Assembly (NCBI GenBank): GCA_002504525.1
Contig: DATD01000007.1
Location: 1-17,074 of the forward strand
Reading direction: 5' to 3'
Length of the DNA: 17,074 nucleotides
DNA from: Methanomassiliicoccus sp. UBA345
GTDB lineage: Archaea > Thermoplasmatota > Thermoplasmata > Methanomassiliicoccales > Methanomassiliicoccaceae
Every line of letters starts with the position of its first letter. Position 1 is the first letter of the stretch. Both the position numbers and the translations under genes were made by a program. The notes under the pieces are model-generated. The model was not told the DNA's origin and did no database searches. It saw nothing but the letters and a program-made list of their open reading frames with translations. Below, piece by piece: positions 1 to 7,824 of the stretch.

Positions 1-603
1 GACGTGCTGATCATCGAATCGACGTACGGCAAGCCGCGTTATGTGTTCCCGCCCAGCGATGTCATCGCCTCGCTGATATACGACGAGGTGGAGGACAACT
101 TCTCGCAGAACCGTCCCGTATCGCTGTACGCGTACCCGTTCGGCAAGTCACAGGACATGATCCGCGTGCTCCGCGACTTCGGTCCGTACGCTGACCTGTC
201 GGTGTACAACGCCACCGCCCTGGTGCGGAGCGAGGACGACCCGCTCGAATGCAATCTGTGGGACGGAGGGGACATCGACGGACCGTTCGCGGTGATCTGC
301 TCTCCGTGGTTGAAGCGCACCAGGCAGAGCGAACTGCTGTGCAACCGCGACATCAAGCGGCTCGCCGTCTCTGGATGGGCCATCGATGCCGGGTACAAGC
401 GCAAGATGGGCGTGCACGAAGCGTTCCCCTTCTCGGACCACGCAGACTTCAACGACCTCATCGGGTTCGTCAAGGGCTGCGACCCGGAGCTGGTGCTCAC
501 CCATCACGGCTCGGCCGATTCGCTGGCCTACGAGATCAAGGCGAGGCTGGGCATCGAAGCAAGGCCTATGGTGCGCGGACAACGAACTTTGGCGGAGTTC
601 TGA
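1..603 (+). CDS. Metallo-beta-lactamase/beta-CASP exonuclease, 3' part (cut by left edge)
   Basis: This is the C-terminal 200 residues of a nuclease of the metallo-beta-lactamase fold with a beta-CASP insertion, a family that processes RNA (CPSF73/RNase J-like) or trims DNA (ligase-associated exonuclease). The open frame runs into the window edge, so the GTG at position 4 is not the real start. Visible motifs are ESTYG at the very beginning (the end of the lactamase core, entering the beta-CASP domain), VYNATA, VSGWAID, FSDHADF (a metal or phosphate-binding His region) and THHG near the C-terminus. The HxHxDH catalytic motif must lie upstream of the window. The gene ends in TGA and converges on the PH-domain operon with a 5-base gap. 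The family is clear; whether the substrate is RNA or DNA cannot be decided from this part. Confidence 0.85.
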   Translation, partial: DVLIIESTYGKPRYVFPPSDVIASLIYDEVEDNFSQNRPVSLYAYPFGKSQDMIRVLRDFGPYADLSVYNATALVRSEDDPLECNLWDGGDIDGPFAVICSPWLKRTRQSELLCNRDIKRLAVSGWAIDAGYKRKMGVHEAFPFSDHADFNDLIGFVKGCDPELVLTHHGSADSLAYEIKARLGIEARPMVRGQRTLAEF

Positions 604-608
604 CCGGT

Positions 609-2072
609 TCAGTGCTTCATTGCGGCCGCGCGTTCCATCACGATGTTGCCAATCTTCTCCAGACGATCCTCGGGGAACAGGCCGGACGAGATCATGCTCT
701 TGCCCATGGACGAGAGCAAGAACACTTGCGCGCTGCTCACGTCGAAGTGCCTAGCCAGAGGACCGCGGACGACATGTACCATCTGCACATTGTCGTAGCT
801 CATGATGACCGCCTCGCGGTCCAGTATGCCGTTCACGAAGGTGAAGAGCTCCTCGCCGGTGTCTACCTCCCGCACTTTTAACGACACGGACACGGAGTAG
901 GCGATGGCCGCCACCACGAGAGCAGTCACGATGGGGATGGCATACGGCAGCAGGGCGCCGATGATGCCGTTCCCGGTCCCGGAGAACGCATCATAAGCGA
1001 GAAGAGATGGATACGCCATCACGGCGATGAGGATCACGGACGCGATGACTCCCTCGGTGATCAGGACGCGGCGGGCTCCCGCTGGCTGCTTCTCGGCCTG
1101 TCTCTCGTAAATGAACTCCGGCACCAGCTCCTGCAGCAGGCTCTGCGTTTTGGCGTCATTAGCCAGAAGACTGATCAGCGGCCTCGTAGTCCCACTGCCG
1201 TCGTCTGAGCCTATTCCTACAACCTCGGCCTCAATGCTCGAGCGGCGCAGGAGGCGGGAGGCGAGTGTGTTCTTGACCCTGATGGCGTTGATGCGGGAGA
1301 TGCGGAACGACGTCTTGTACGTACGGATCAGCCCGTGCTCCAGGAATATGGTGTCGCCCTGCCGGTGCACCTTGAATCCGTAGTAGTAGATCATGTGCCG
1401 GACGGCTGGCAGGACCAGGAAGATGAAGAACAGCAGCAGGGAGATGAACGTACCTCCCGGGCCCGCATCTGCCTCGCCGACGGTGATGCGATACTGGTCG
1501 ACGATGGAGTTGAGAAGGAAGAAACCTCCTATGATGGTCTGCTGGGTGGAGACGCTGAACAGCCCGTGGAGGATGACGTCCATGGTGGTGAAGCGGACCA
1601 TCTGCTCGGTCTCCTCGAACGATGGCATCTCGCCGCGGTAGATGTGGCGGGATATGTCGTTCCGAAATCGGTCGGCGAGGTGCTGCTCGAAGGTCAGCGA
1701 CGCCTCCGGCCGGACGGCGTTGTGGCCGGAGTTGATGTTCACCATGAGCTTCGAGGTCCCGGATAAACGGTTGAGAACGCCGCGGTTGAGGTTCACCGAA
1801 GCGATTCTGGAGTACGGTATGGTCTTCTTGAGCTTGAACAGCGTTTTTCGTTCTACAACGATGTCCGTTTCGCCGAAGCGGACGAAGGTGAGCTTCCACT
1901 GTCGATAGTAGAAGACCAGCAGCACGACGAGGGCGACCGCAGCGATGGCCGCGAGAATCGGTATGTCGAGCGGTACGCCCGCTACGAAGATCAGGACCAG
2001 CAGCCCTATGGCGGTGCGGATGGTGTTCTCCACGATGATTATGGGGTGAAGCCTCAGGCCTTGTTCGGACAC
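609..2072 (-). CDS. Membrane protein with three bacterial PH (bPH2/DUF304) domains, YdbT-like
   Basis: A 487-residue membrane protein resembling Bacillus YdbT, which usually sits next to a smaller YdbS partner, as here. Pairs of hydrophobic helices (about residues 17-55, 165-225 and 338-392) alternate with three PH-like beta domains (about 58-120, 230-300 and 395-470). Each PH domain has the family pattern of a basic strand followed by an IPYSRIASV- or ISRINAIRV-like strand. The function is poorly known; the bacterial pair has been linked to envelope stress or resistance to antimicrobial compounds. Translation starts at GTG (2072-2070), one base after the stop of the upstream partner. The ribosome site GGAGTGA overlaps that stop, which implies translational coupling. 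It ends in TGA. Confidence 0.8.
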   Translation of the reverse strand: MSEQGLRLHPIIIVENTIRTAIGLLVLIFVAGVPLDIPILAAIAAVALVVLLVFYYRQWKLTFVRFGETDIVVERKTLFKLKKTIPYSRIASVNLNRGVLNRLSGTSKLMVNINSGHNAVRPEASLTFEQHLADRFRNDISRHIYRGEMPSFEETEQMVRFTTMDVILHGLFSVSTQQTIIGGFFLLNSIVDQYRITVGEADAGPGGTFISLLLFFIFLVLPAVRHMIYYYGFKVHRQGDTIFLEHGLIRTYKTSFRISRINAIRVKNTLASRLLRRSSIEAEVVGIGSDDGSGTTRPLISLLANDAKTQSLLQELVPEFIYERQAEKQPAGARRVLITEGVIASVILIAVMAYPSLLAYDAFSGTGNGIIGALLPYAIPIVTALVVAAIAYSVSVSLKVREVDTGEELFTFVNGILDREAVIMSYDNVQMVHVVRGPLARHFDVSSAQVFLLSSMGKSMISSGLFPEDRLEKIGNIVMERAAAMKH

Positions 2073-2073
2073 G

Positions 2074-2589
2074 TCACTCCCTGTCCCGCAGCATGCTGTT
2101 GATCAGTTCGGTGAGGCGCTCGACGATCTTCTCCGCTTCGTCAATCTCAAGGTAGCTGATGGTGGCCACCCCGCCGGCGGTGGTGATGTTGACGTTGGCC
2201 AGGCCGAGCATGTTGTTGACCGGGCCGCGAGACACTTCCACCTGGTGCACCCTCTCGATGGGAACGAGAATGTGCCGCAGGATGATGATGCCGTAGCGCA
2301 CGTCCACCTTGTCCGCGGTGATCATGTAGCGGTAGCGGTCGTAGTAGATGCGCGGGCCGACGATGAAGTAGACGAGGAGCAGGACCATGCCCGCCGCGGC
2401 CAGTATAGTGACGATGCTAAACGTCGACTCGCGCAGCGCGGGCACGAAGATTAGCAGTAAGATGAAGGCCGCCAGGAGTATAGTGTAAGTGATGCCATTG
2501 GTGATGTACATTGACAGCATGCACTTCCTGTTAAGCCGGCGGTAGCTGTCCGTTTCGGCGCCTGTTGGCTCAGACGTTTCCATGTCCAT
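2074..2589 (-). CDS. Small membrane PH-domain (bPH2/DUF304) protein, YdbS-like
   Basis: About 171 residues: a short polar N-terminus, two adjacent hydrophobic helices (LLAAFILLLIFVPAL and a second ending in YFIVGPR), then one PH-like domain (RYRYMITADKVDVRYGIIIL through the VHQVEVSRGPVNNMLGLANV motif, at most 20 residues each). That motif is the DUF304 signature. The open frame extends upstream to 2688, but I place the start at the ATG at 2589-2587. It follows a GGGGTG ribosome site, and the longer start would put coding sequence across the TATA box at 2649-2657. It is the first gene of a two-gene operon with the three-domain partner, and the pair probably forms one membrane complex. Confidence 0.75.
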   Translation of the reverse strand: MDMETSEPTGAETDSYRRLNRKCMLSMYITNGITYTILLAAFILLLIFVPALRESTFSIVTILAAAGMVLLLVYFIVGPRIYYDRYRYMITADKVDVRYGIIILRHILVPIERVHQVEVSRGPVNNMLGLANVNITTAGGVATISYLEIDEAEKIVERLTELINSMLRDRE

Positions 2590-2648
2590 GGATGCACCCC
2601 GTGATGGCCAGAGATGCACATCTGGGATTAAGGCGCTTCGGTCCTCCG

Positions 2649-2657
2649 TGTATATAG
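2649..2657 (-). promoter_or_regulatory. TATA box of the PH-domain operon
   Basis: On the minus strand the sequence reads CTATATAC. A TATA box here predicts transcription starting near 2625 and a leader of about 35 bases before the ATG at 2589. It is the best AT-rich candidate in the region and decides the start codon of the gene. Confidence 0.5.
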
Positions 2658-2689
2658 CGGTGAAGACATTGTGTATGCTGTACCTCATT

Positions 2690-2972
2690 ATTTGTCTACG
2701 TGGGCAGACGACTATGCTATGGCTTCGATCCCTACGGGTAATGTCCTCTGAAGCTCTATGATCGAGAAATAACTCGGCCCAGGATCGTCAAGCACATCGG
2801 ACGGGCGTTTGTCCGGAGATTAGGTCGTGTAAATCGTTAGCTATCGGTTTGAACGCTGCCTACCGAATTGCAGCAGAGGGTACACATTTAGGCTGAACTC
2901 CAAGGACCTGATGGATGTGACTCGGCCCATACACCTAACCGGAAACTAAGTCGAGAGACAGTATGGAATTGC
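2690..2972. other. Intergenic stretch without recognisable gene
   Basis: About 280 bases between the PH-domain operon promoter and the helicase remnant. All frames are interrupted and I see no continuation of the helicase N-terminus in any of them. No tRNA, repeat or insertion-sequence end is visible. It contains the breakpoint (near 2973) where helicase-like sequence begins abruptly. Confidence 0.4.
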
Positions 2973-4911
2973 TGTTTTATGAGCCCCATCTCGGTGACGC
3001 AGTACATCGACGCTTCCTATCCGCCCTTCGACCTGGTGGTGTTCGACGAGGCGTCCCAGAGCCGGTGTGGGACGCGGTGGGCGCCATCGCCCGAGGAACG
3101 AGCCTCGTGGTTGTAGGCGACCCCAAGCAGCTGCCGCCGACCAACTTCTTCAACCGGACCGACTCGGACGAGCTCGAAGAAACGGACGAGGATACGGTCG
3201 AGGATATGGAGAGCATCTTGGACTAGTGCATCGCTGCGCAGCTTCCAGAGCAGTACCTCCGCTGGCACTATCGTTCCAGGCACGAGAGCCTCATCGCCTT
3301 CAGCAACAATCGCTACTACGAAAATGGACTGATCATGTTCCCGTCCCCGCAGAGCACCACCGCGGTGAACTTCACACTGGTCCCGGGCGTCTATGATGCC
3401 GGCTCTTCCCGCACGAACCGGAAGGAGGCCGAGGCAGTGATGAAGGAGATCGCCCGCCGCCTGAAAGATCCTGAGGCCTCAAAGTACTCCATCGGCGTGG
3501 TGACGTTCAGCTTATCCCAGCAGGCCCTGATAGAAGACCTGCTGGACGAGGCGAAGGGCAAGGACCCCGAGCTGGAGGCGCTGAGCGAAAGGGTCGAGGA
3601 ACCGCTGTTCATCAAGAACCTGGAGAGCGTCCAGGGCGACGAGCGGGACGTGATCCTGTTCTCCGTCTGCTACGGACCCGATCGAGCGGGAAAGATCTCC
3701 ATGAACTTCGGGCCGCTCAACAAGGCGGGCGGTGAGAGGAGATTAAACGTCGCCATAACGAGAGCGCGCTGGGAGGTCATGGTATTCTCGTCGCTCACGG
3801 CCGACAAGATCAACCTGCCCCGGACGCGCGCTGCCGGGGTGAGGGACCTCAAGTACTTCCTCGACTACGCGGAACGGGGCACGGCTGCCCTGTCGGAAGT
3901 AGCGACGGTCGACCCGGACGCCGGGACCGAATCGTACTTCGAGGAGGAGGTCAGCAAGGCGCTGCGTTCTGTTGGCCACGAGGTGCATCACCAGATCGGC
4001 TGCTCCGGCTACCGCATCGACATGGCCATCGTCGATCCAGAGAAACCGGGAAGCTACTTACTGGGCATCGAATGCGACGGCGCCAGCTATCATCGCTCCA
4101 GGACCGCGCGGGACCGTGACGAGCTAAGGCAGAGCGTGCTCGAGGGGTTGGGCCGGAAGCTGCACCGCATCTGGTCCACCGATTGGTGGTACAGCCCCAA
4201 GCAAGAGCTGGAGAAGATTGAGAAAGCCATCGAGCGGGCGAAGAGGGAGCGCTCTTCGCCGACCATTGCCCAAACGGAGGTACCGGCGAAGATGGAGCTG
4301 CCGCATGAGGTCGAGGAGGATGCGTTCCCGATAATCGACCGAGGCGCTCTCGCGACGCTGGAAGCGTACGAGGTGTACGCCAGACATACATGCACGACGA
4401 CTCGGGCGATTCGTTCGAGTACTGGATGATTAAAGGGGAGCTGGAACGGTTGGTGGAGGTGGAAGGACCGGTGCTCCTGCAGGTGGCGGCGAAGCGCCTG
4501 GCGCCATACTGGAATGTGAACAAGTGCACCGAGCGGTTCGTCGACCGGGTCAGGCACGCCCTCTCTCAGACGTCCGTCCTGACGACCGACGGCGACGTTT
4601 CCGAGGTGCTGTGGCCAAGCGGCAGCACGCCGGAAAGCTACGCCGGATTCAGGGCGCCGGGCGACGACCCAGAGTCGAAGAGAAAGATCGGCGAGATACC
4701 TCTGATGGAGGTGATCAACGCCGCGGTCTTCGTGCTGAAGGGGCAGGTCAGCATGCCGGCCGAGGACCTGGCGAGGGAGACGGCTAAGCTGTTCGGCTTC
4801 CAGAGAACGGGCGCGGCGATACAGGCGAGGATCTCTGAGGCCATCGAGCGACTAGTCGAGGACGGTCGGATCCGCCACGACTCGGGCCGGCTGGTATACA
4901 TGGGGCCGTGA
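2973..4911 (+). pseudogene. Truncated, interrupted superfamily 1 helicase with Vsr-like endonuclease and DUF3320-like end
   Basis: Remnant of a large DNA2/NAM7-type (AAA_12) helicase fused to an MTES_1575/DUF559-like endonuclease. Recognisable sequence begins abruptly with CFMSPISVTQY (from about 2973), so the N-terminus with Walker A is missing. Then follow Walker B FDEASQ (3042-3059), GDPKQLPPTNFF (3116-3151), RWHYRSRHESL (from about 3260), VQGDERDVILFS (about 3630) and RRLNVAITRARW (about 3740). The nuclease domain has YRIDMAIV and GIECDGASYHRS (4010-4095) with RIWSTDWW. A winged DUF3320-like end carries FGFQRTG. Lesions: a one-base loss near 3060 (DEASQ to PVWDAVGAIARG), an in-frame TAG at 3224-3226 where relatives usually have Glu, and a one-base loss near 4380-4390. 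Intact relatives often occur in defence or mobile contexts. Either a decayed gene or a gene damaged by sequencing errors; the missing N-terminus favours decay. Confidence 0.8.
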
Positions 4912-5027
4912 TCCTAGGGTCAGATTAGGTTCGGCGAAGGCATCGGAGACTCCCCCGGTCTTTCAACGGCCTAACGCCCCATAGGCCATTCATCTGCGCG
5001 CTCTTGGTATATATGGGCGTCCCCGAC

Positions 5028-5042
5028 ATAAAAATAGAAAAA
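5028..5042 (-). terminator. T-rich terminator after the permease-methyltransferase operon
   Basis: On the minus strand this reads TTTTTCTATTTTTAT, about 50 bases after the stop codon of the methyltransferase gene. A T-rich tract without an obvious hairpin is the usual archaeal termination signal. Confidence 0.55.
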
Positions 5043-5093
5043 GGGGTTTGGGGGAATATATGGGAAAAGGTTTGAGCGTTCGTGTGAGCACGC

Positions 5094-6110
5094 TTAGGGG
5101 ATCACGGCTTTCTTCCACACCTCCACGTTCTCCAGCGGCGTTCCGGGAGCTATGTCACAACCTGCCCCGAGGATGAAGGCCCGGCCGGCCGCCTTCTCGA
5201 TGCATGCTCTGGACTCTGCTCTCACATCATCAGGCGTTCCGCTGAACAGGGTCTGAGCGGGTTTCACATTCCCGAGTATGGTCTGCTTGTCGCCGACCTG
5301 TTCCAGGGCGTAGCCGACATCCACTTGATAGTCCATTGAGAAGATGTCGGCACCGACATCGACCACGTCGTTCAGGCGATCGCCGGTGTCCCCGCAGATG
5401 TGGATCAGGAGGTATTTCCCGGCGTCCCGCACGACCTTGCCGCACTCCCGCATGTATGGCTGCGAGAACTCCACGAAATGCTCCTTGGAAATCAGCGACC
5501 CCGAGGCGGTCGGATCGCACAGAATGATGCCATCAGCGTCAGAGGTCACCGCAACCTTGAGGTACTCCTTCATCACCTCGGTCGCTTTCCTGAGGAGGCT
5601 GTGCACGAAGTCGGGATCCATGACCGTGTCCATCATCATGGTCTCCACTCCGCGCATCTCCCCCGCAAGTGTGAACGGGGACACCATGGTCTGGACAAGG
5701 AACTTCTCTTTCCCCAGCTCCTGAGCCAGGATGCGGGTGGTCTCCATCGATGCTTCGAACCGGTAGTCCTTCTTCGGTTCGGGGATAACGACCTTATCCA
5801 GGTCTTCCGGCCCATTGATGATGTTGCTCCAAGTCGGAATGGAGCCGAAGTCGGGGATCCTCACCTCGCATCCCAGGGCCTCCACCGGCGAAAGCCAGTC
5901 CCACATGCTCTCCAGCAAGTCGAACTTGCAGGACTCAACAATGGCCATCTGGGCCTTGGCGGCCATCATGGGATGTTCGATGGAATCGCGAACCTTCACC
6001 TCCTCGACGCCAAGGGACCAGTAACCCTGGAACGGCGGGCCAATGGGTACTCGGTCGACCTCTTCCTTGTTGATTGCTGCTATTATCCTTTCCTTTGATG
6101 TCACGCTCAT
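5094..6110 (-). CDS. MtaA/UroD-family methylcobalamin:thiol methyltransferase-like protein (copy 1)
   Basis: A 338-residue TIM-barrel protein of the uroporphyrinogen decarboxylase superfamily. The likely zinc ligands fit MtaA/MtbA (methylcobalamin:coenzyme M methyltransferase) rather than heme synthesis: His237 and Cys239 in IHICGD, and Cys318 in GAGCDIAPGTP. MtaA-type enzymes use such zinc to activate the thiol of coenzyme M, which takes a methyl group from a corrinoid protein. An N-terminal PPFQGYW motif (25-31), DWLSPVEALGCEVRIP and CDPTASGSL are shared with the neighbour at 7825-8853. These two form a subgroup distinct from the canonical MtaA-like protein at 14437. The gene lies directly behind the APC permease: the ATG at 6110 overlaps a TAA in the permease frame, and GGAGGAG precedes it. 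The partner corrinoid protein is not in the window. The family is certain, the substrate unknown. Confidence 0.8.
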   Translation of the reverse strand: MSVTSKERIIAAINKEEVDRVPIGPPFQGYWSLGVEEVKVRDSIEHPMMAAKAQMAIVESCKFDLLESMWDWLSPVEALGCEVRIPDFGSIPTWSNIINGPEDLDKVVIPEPKKDYRFEASMETTRILAQELGKEKFLVQTMVSPFTLAGEMRGVETMMMDTVMDPDFVHSLLRKATEVMKEYLKVAVTSDADGIILCDPTASGSLISKEHFVEFSQPYMRECGKVVRDAGKYLLIHICGDTGDRLNDVVDVGADIFSMDYQVDVGYALEQVGDKQTILGNVKPAQTLFSGTPDDVRAESRACIEKAAGRAFILGAGCDIAPGTPLENVEVWKKAVIP

Positions 6111-6130
6111 TAGATCTCCTCCATTCCTCT

Positions 6131-7528
6131 CTACTTCTTGCTCCCCGGCTCAATGCCGGCCATGGCTATCGTTTCGACAGTTGCAGCGTGCATACCGTAC
6201 TTCTCTGGATGTTTTCGCGAGTCGATGACCAGAATCAGCCTGACCACGCCGACCAGCGCGAAGAACATGACGAAGAGCATCCACACATCTACCGTGAAGT
6301 ATGCGAAGGTGAAGTACGAGATCACGAGGCCGCCGAAGAGGGCCAGGAATCCCATGCCCATGCCGCCGGGCACTTTCCAGGGTCGCGCAATCTCCTTTCC
6401 GGTTATCCTTAGCTTGATGAAGGCGAGGCTCACTCCAGTGTAAGTCACGCCTACACCCACGGCCATGAGGGTGAACAAGCTCGAAAGCCAGGCGCTTCCA
6501 GAGAGCAGGATGAACATGAGAACGACACCCAGAATGAACACGTTCGCCGTGCTGGGGACCTTGTTCTTGTTCACCTTGGCGAATATGGACGGAAGCGCTC
6601 CGGACCGGCCCATGGCGAGCAGCATTCTAGAGCCCCCCATCCAGAATCCGACCAGGCACCCACAGAGGGCGGCAACGTTCGCGAATACGATGATGTATTG
6701 CAACCAGGGGCCGTACGCGACACTGGCGATCTCTGCCCCCAGCATCGGAGTGAGGATCGCGGTATCGAAGGGCAGCATCCCCGATTCGGATAGAGTGATC
6801 GCGCCATCGAAGGCCATCACGAACACTATGGCTCCCACCATGAGCTTCCAATGCTTCTTTGCTGGATAATTGGCTTCCTCTGCGAACTGCGGTATGACCT
6901 CGAATCCGAAGAACATAGTGGTCATCAGAGCGACCGCGGTGAGGAACCCACTTGTACCGTTTTGGAACATGGGCTGCCAGTTGGCAACGTCGAACTGAGG
7001 GTGAGCGAAGAACAGGAAGGAATATCCAAATCCTACGATCGCGAGCATAGCAAATATGCCCACCTGCACCCCAGTACTGATGGAGACGTCCCTTGTGTTC
7101 AGCAAGAATATGGCAAACGCGATGATGGCTGCAATGACCATTGTGGTGAGCAGGCTCATGTCCGGCCACCACATGTATCCGATGATCTCCATCAAGGCCC
7201 TCAGCTGGAACGCCAGAACGGTCGTGTAGGATAACATCAGCGCCCAACTGAACCAGTATGCGACCTTGCGTGAAAATGCCTTTTCGATATATACGGACGA
7301 ACCTCCTGCCTGAGGAAACATCGCCGTCAATTCTCCGAACACCAATCCGATGGGTATGCAAAGCAAGCCAAGAACGAAGAACGCCAGAGCGATCGATGAT
7401 CCAGTCAGTGAGATCCACCAATTGGTCATCACCAGCCACGGCCCTACGATGGATGCTGTACCCAGAACAAAGAGCCGCAACGGTCCGATGGACCGGTTCA
7501 GCCCTCCACTACCCTCCTCGTTTGCCAT
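6131..7528 (-). CDS. APC-superfamily amino acid/amine permease
   Basis: A 465-residue membrane protein with about twelve hydrophobic helices. It has the N-terminal APC signature: a Gly-rich first helix region (LGTASIVGPW), then GELTAMFPQAGGSSVYIEK after helix 2. APC permeases import amino acids, amines or betaines by cation symport or exchange. It starts at ATG with GGAGG seven bases upstream, directly behind the palindromic leader at 7545-7595. It is first in an operon with the methyltransferase at 5094-6110, suggesting import of a methylated amine, amino acid or precursor for that enzyme. The stop is TAG (6133-6131), followed in frame seven codons later by a TAA that overlaps the next start. 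That matters if the organism decodes TAG as pyrrolysine. Substrate cannot be predicted. Confidence 0.85.
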   Translation of the reverse strand: MANEEGSGGLNRSIGPLRLFVLGTASIVGPWLVMTNWWISLTGSSIALAFFVLGLLCIPIGLVFGELTAMFPQAGGSSVYIEKAFSRKVAYWFSWALMLSYTTVLAFQLRALMEIIGYMWWPDMSLLTTMVIAAIIAFAIFLLNTRDVSISTGVQVGIFAMLAIVGFGYSFLFFAHPQFDVANWQPMFQNGTSGFLTAVALMTTMFFGFEVIPQFAEEANYPAKKHWKLMVGAIVFVMAFDGAITLSESGMLPFDTAILTPMLGAEIASVAYGPWLQYIIVFANVAALCGCLVGFWMGGSRMLLAMGRSGALPSIFAKVNKNKVPSTANVFILGVVLMFILLSGSAWLSSLFTLMAVGVGVTYTGVSLAFIKLRITGKEIARPWKVPGGMGMGFLALFGGLVISYFTFAYFTVDVWMLFVMFFALVGVVRLILVIDSRKHPEKYGMHAATVETIAMAGIEPGSKK

Positions 7529-7544
7529 TAGATATCCTCCTGTA

Positions 7545-7595
7545 ACAATAGTATGCTTTGATACGAACTATAGTTGTTTTTCAGCATACTATTGT
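7545..7595 (-). promoter_or_regulatory. Concentric palindromic leader of the permease operon
   Basis: ACAATAGTATGCT (7545-7557) and its exact reverse complement (7583-7595) form a perfect 13-base inverted repeat. A second perfect palindrome, AACTATAGTT (7566-7575), sits almost at its centre. With the TATA box at 7617-7628, transcription should start near 7596. The transcript would therefore begin with this stem-loop, and GGAGG lies only four bases beyond its last arm. It can be an operator for a multimeric repressor, an RNA hairpin controlling translation, or both. Confidence 0.7.
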
Positions 7596-7616
7596 AGTGC
7601 ATCTGTAATACAAATG

Positions 7617-7628
7617 TCATATATATGA
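7617..7628 (-). promoter_or_regulatory. TATA box of the permease-methyltransferase operon
   Basis: TCATATATATGA, itself a perfect palindrome, lies about 90 bases before the permease start. A start of transcription near 7596 follows from the usual archaeal spacing. Confidence 0.6.
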
Positions 7629-7629
7629 A

Positions 7630-7648
7630 AATAATCCAATGGATTATT
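7630..7648. promoter_or_regulatory. Inverted repeat just upstream of the permease TATA box
   Basis: AATAATCC and GGATTATT are separated by three bases and end one base from the TATA palindrome. In archaea this position, on or just upstream of the BRE, is typical for activator sites or for repressors that block TFB. Confidence 0.5.
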
Positions 7649-7824
7649 CTGCAGAAGAATCGTTGTGGTAAGCCAGATTGAGATAGCCCTCATCCTCAGC
7701 GGGACTCGAGACGGCCAAGGGCGACGATGGGATTCGGGCAGCCCTAAAGAGATTGCCCCTATGAGCATGTTATAGCAATAAGCTCAGGCAGAAATATTGA
7801 TGAGGTGCCAGCCGATCGTCCAGT

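Noticed and set aside
1231..1899. Long frame opposite or alongside the PH-domain gene, and similar long shadow frames elsewhere
   Set aside because: Arg/Pro/His-rich translations without family motifs, typical of alternative frames in GC-rich genes.
2590..2688. Longer N-terminus for the small PH-domain protein
   Set aside because: It would cross the TATA box and has no ribosome site; the inner ATG at 2589 has one.
2963..3226. Open frame of 87 codons starting at ATG 2963
   Set aside because: Its first 30 residues are the out-of-frame reading of helicase sequence (VTQYIDASYPPFDLVVFDEASQ is cut across frames); the true homology runs in another frame up to 3059.
5004..5062. TATA-like GGTATATATGGG and AATATATGGG on the plus strand
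   Set aside because: No plus-strand gene follows; the region is the 3' end of a minus-strand operon.
5094..6110. Uroporphyrinogen decarboxylase for heme synthesis
   Set aside because: The HxC...C zinc site and the operon partner point to the MtaA branch of the superfamily.
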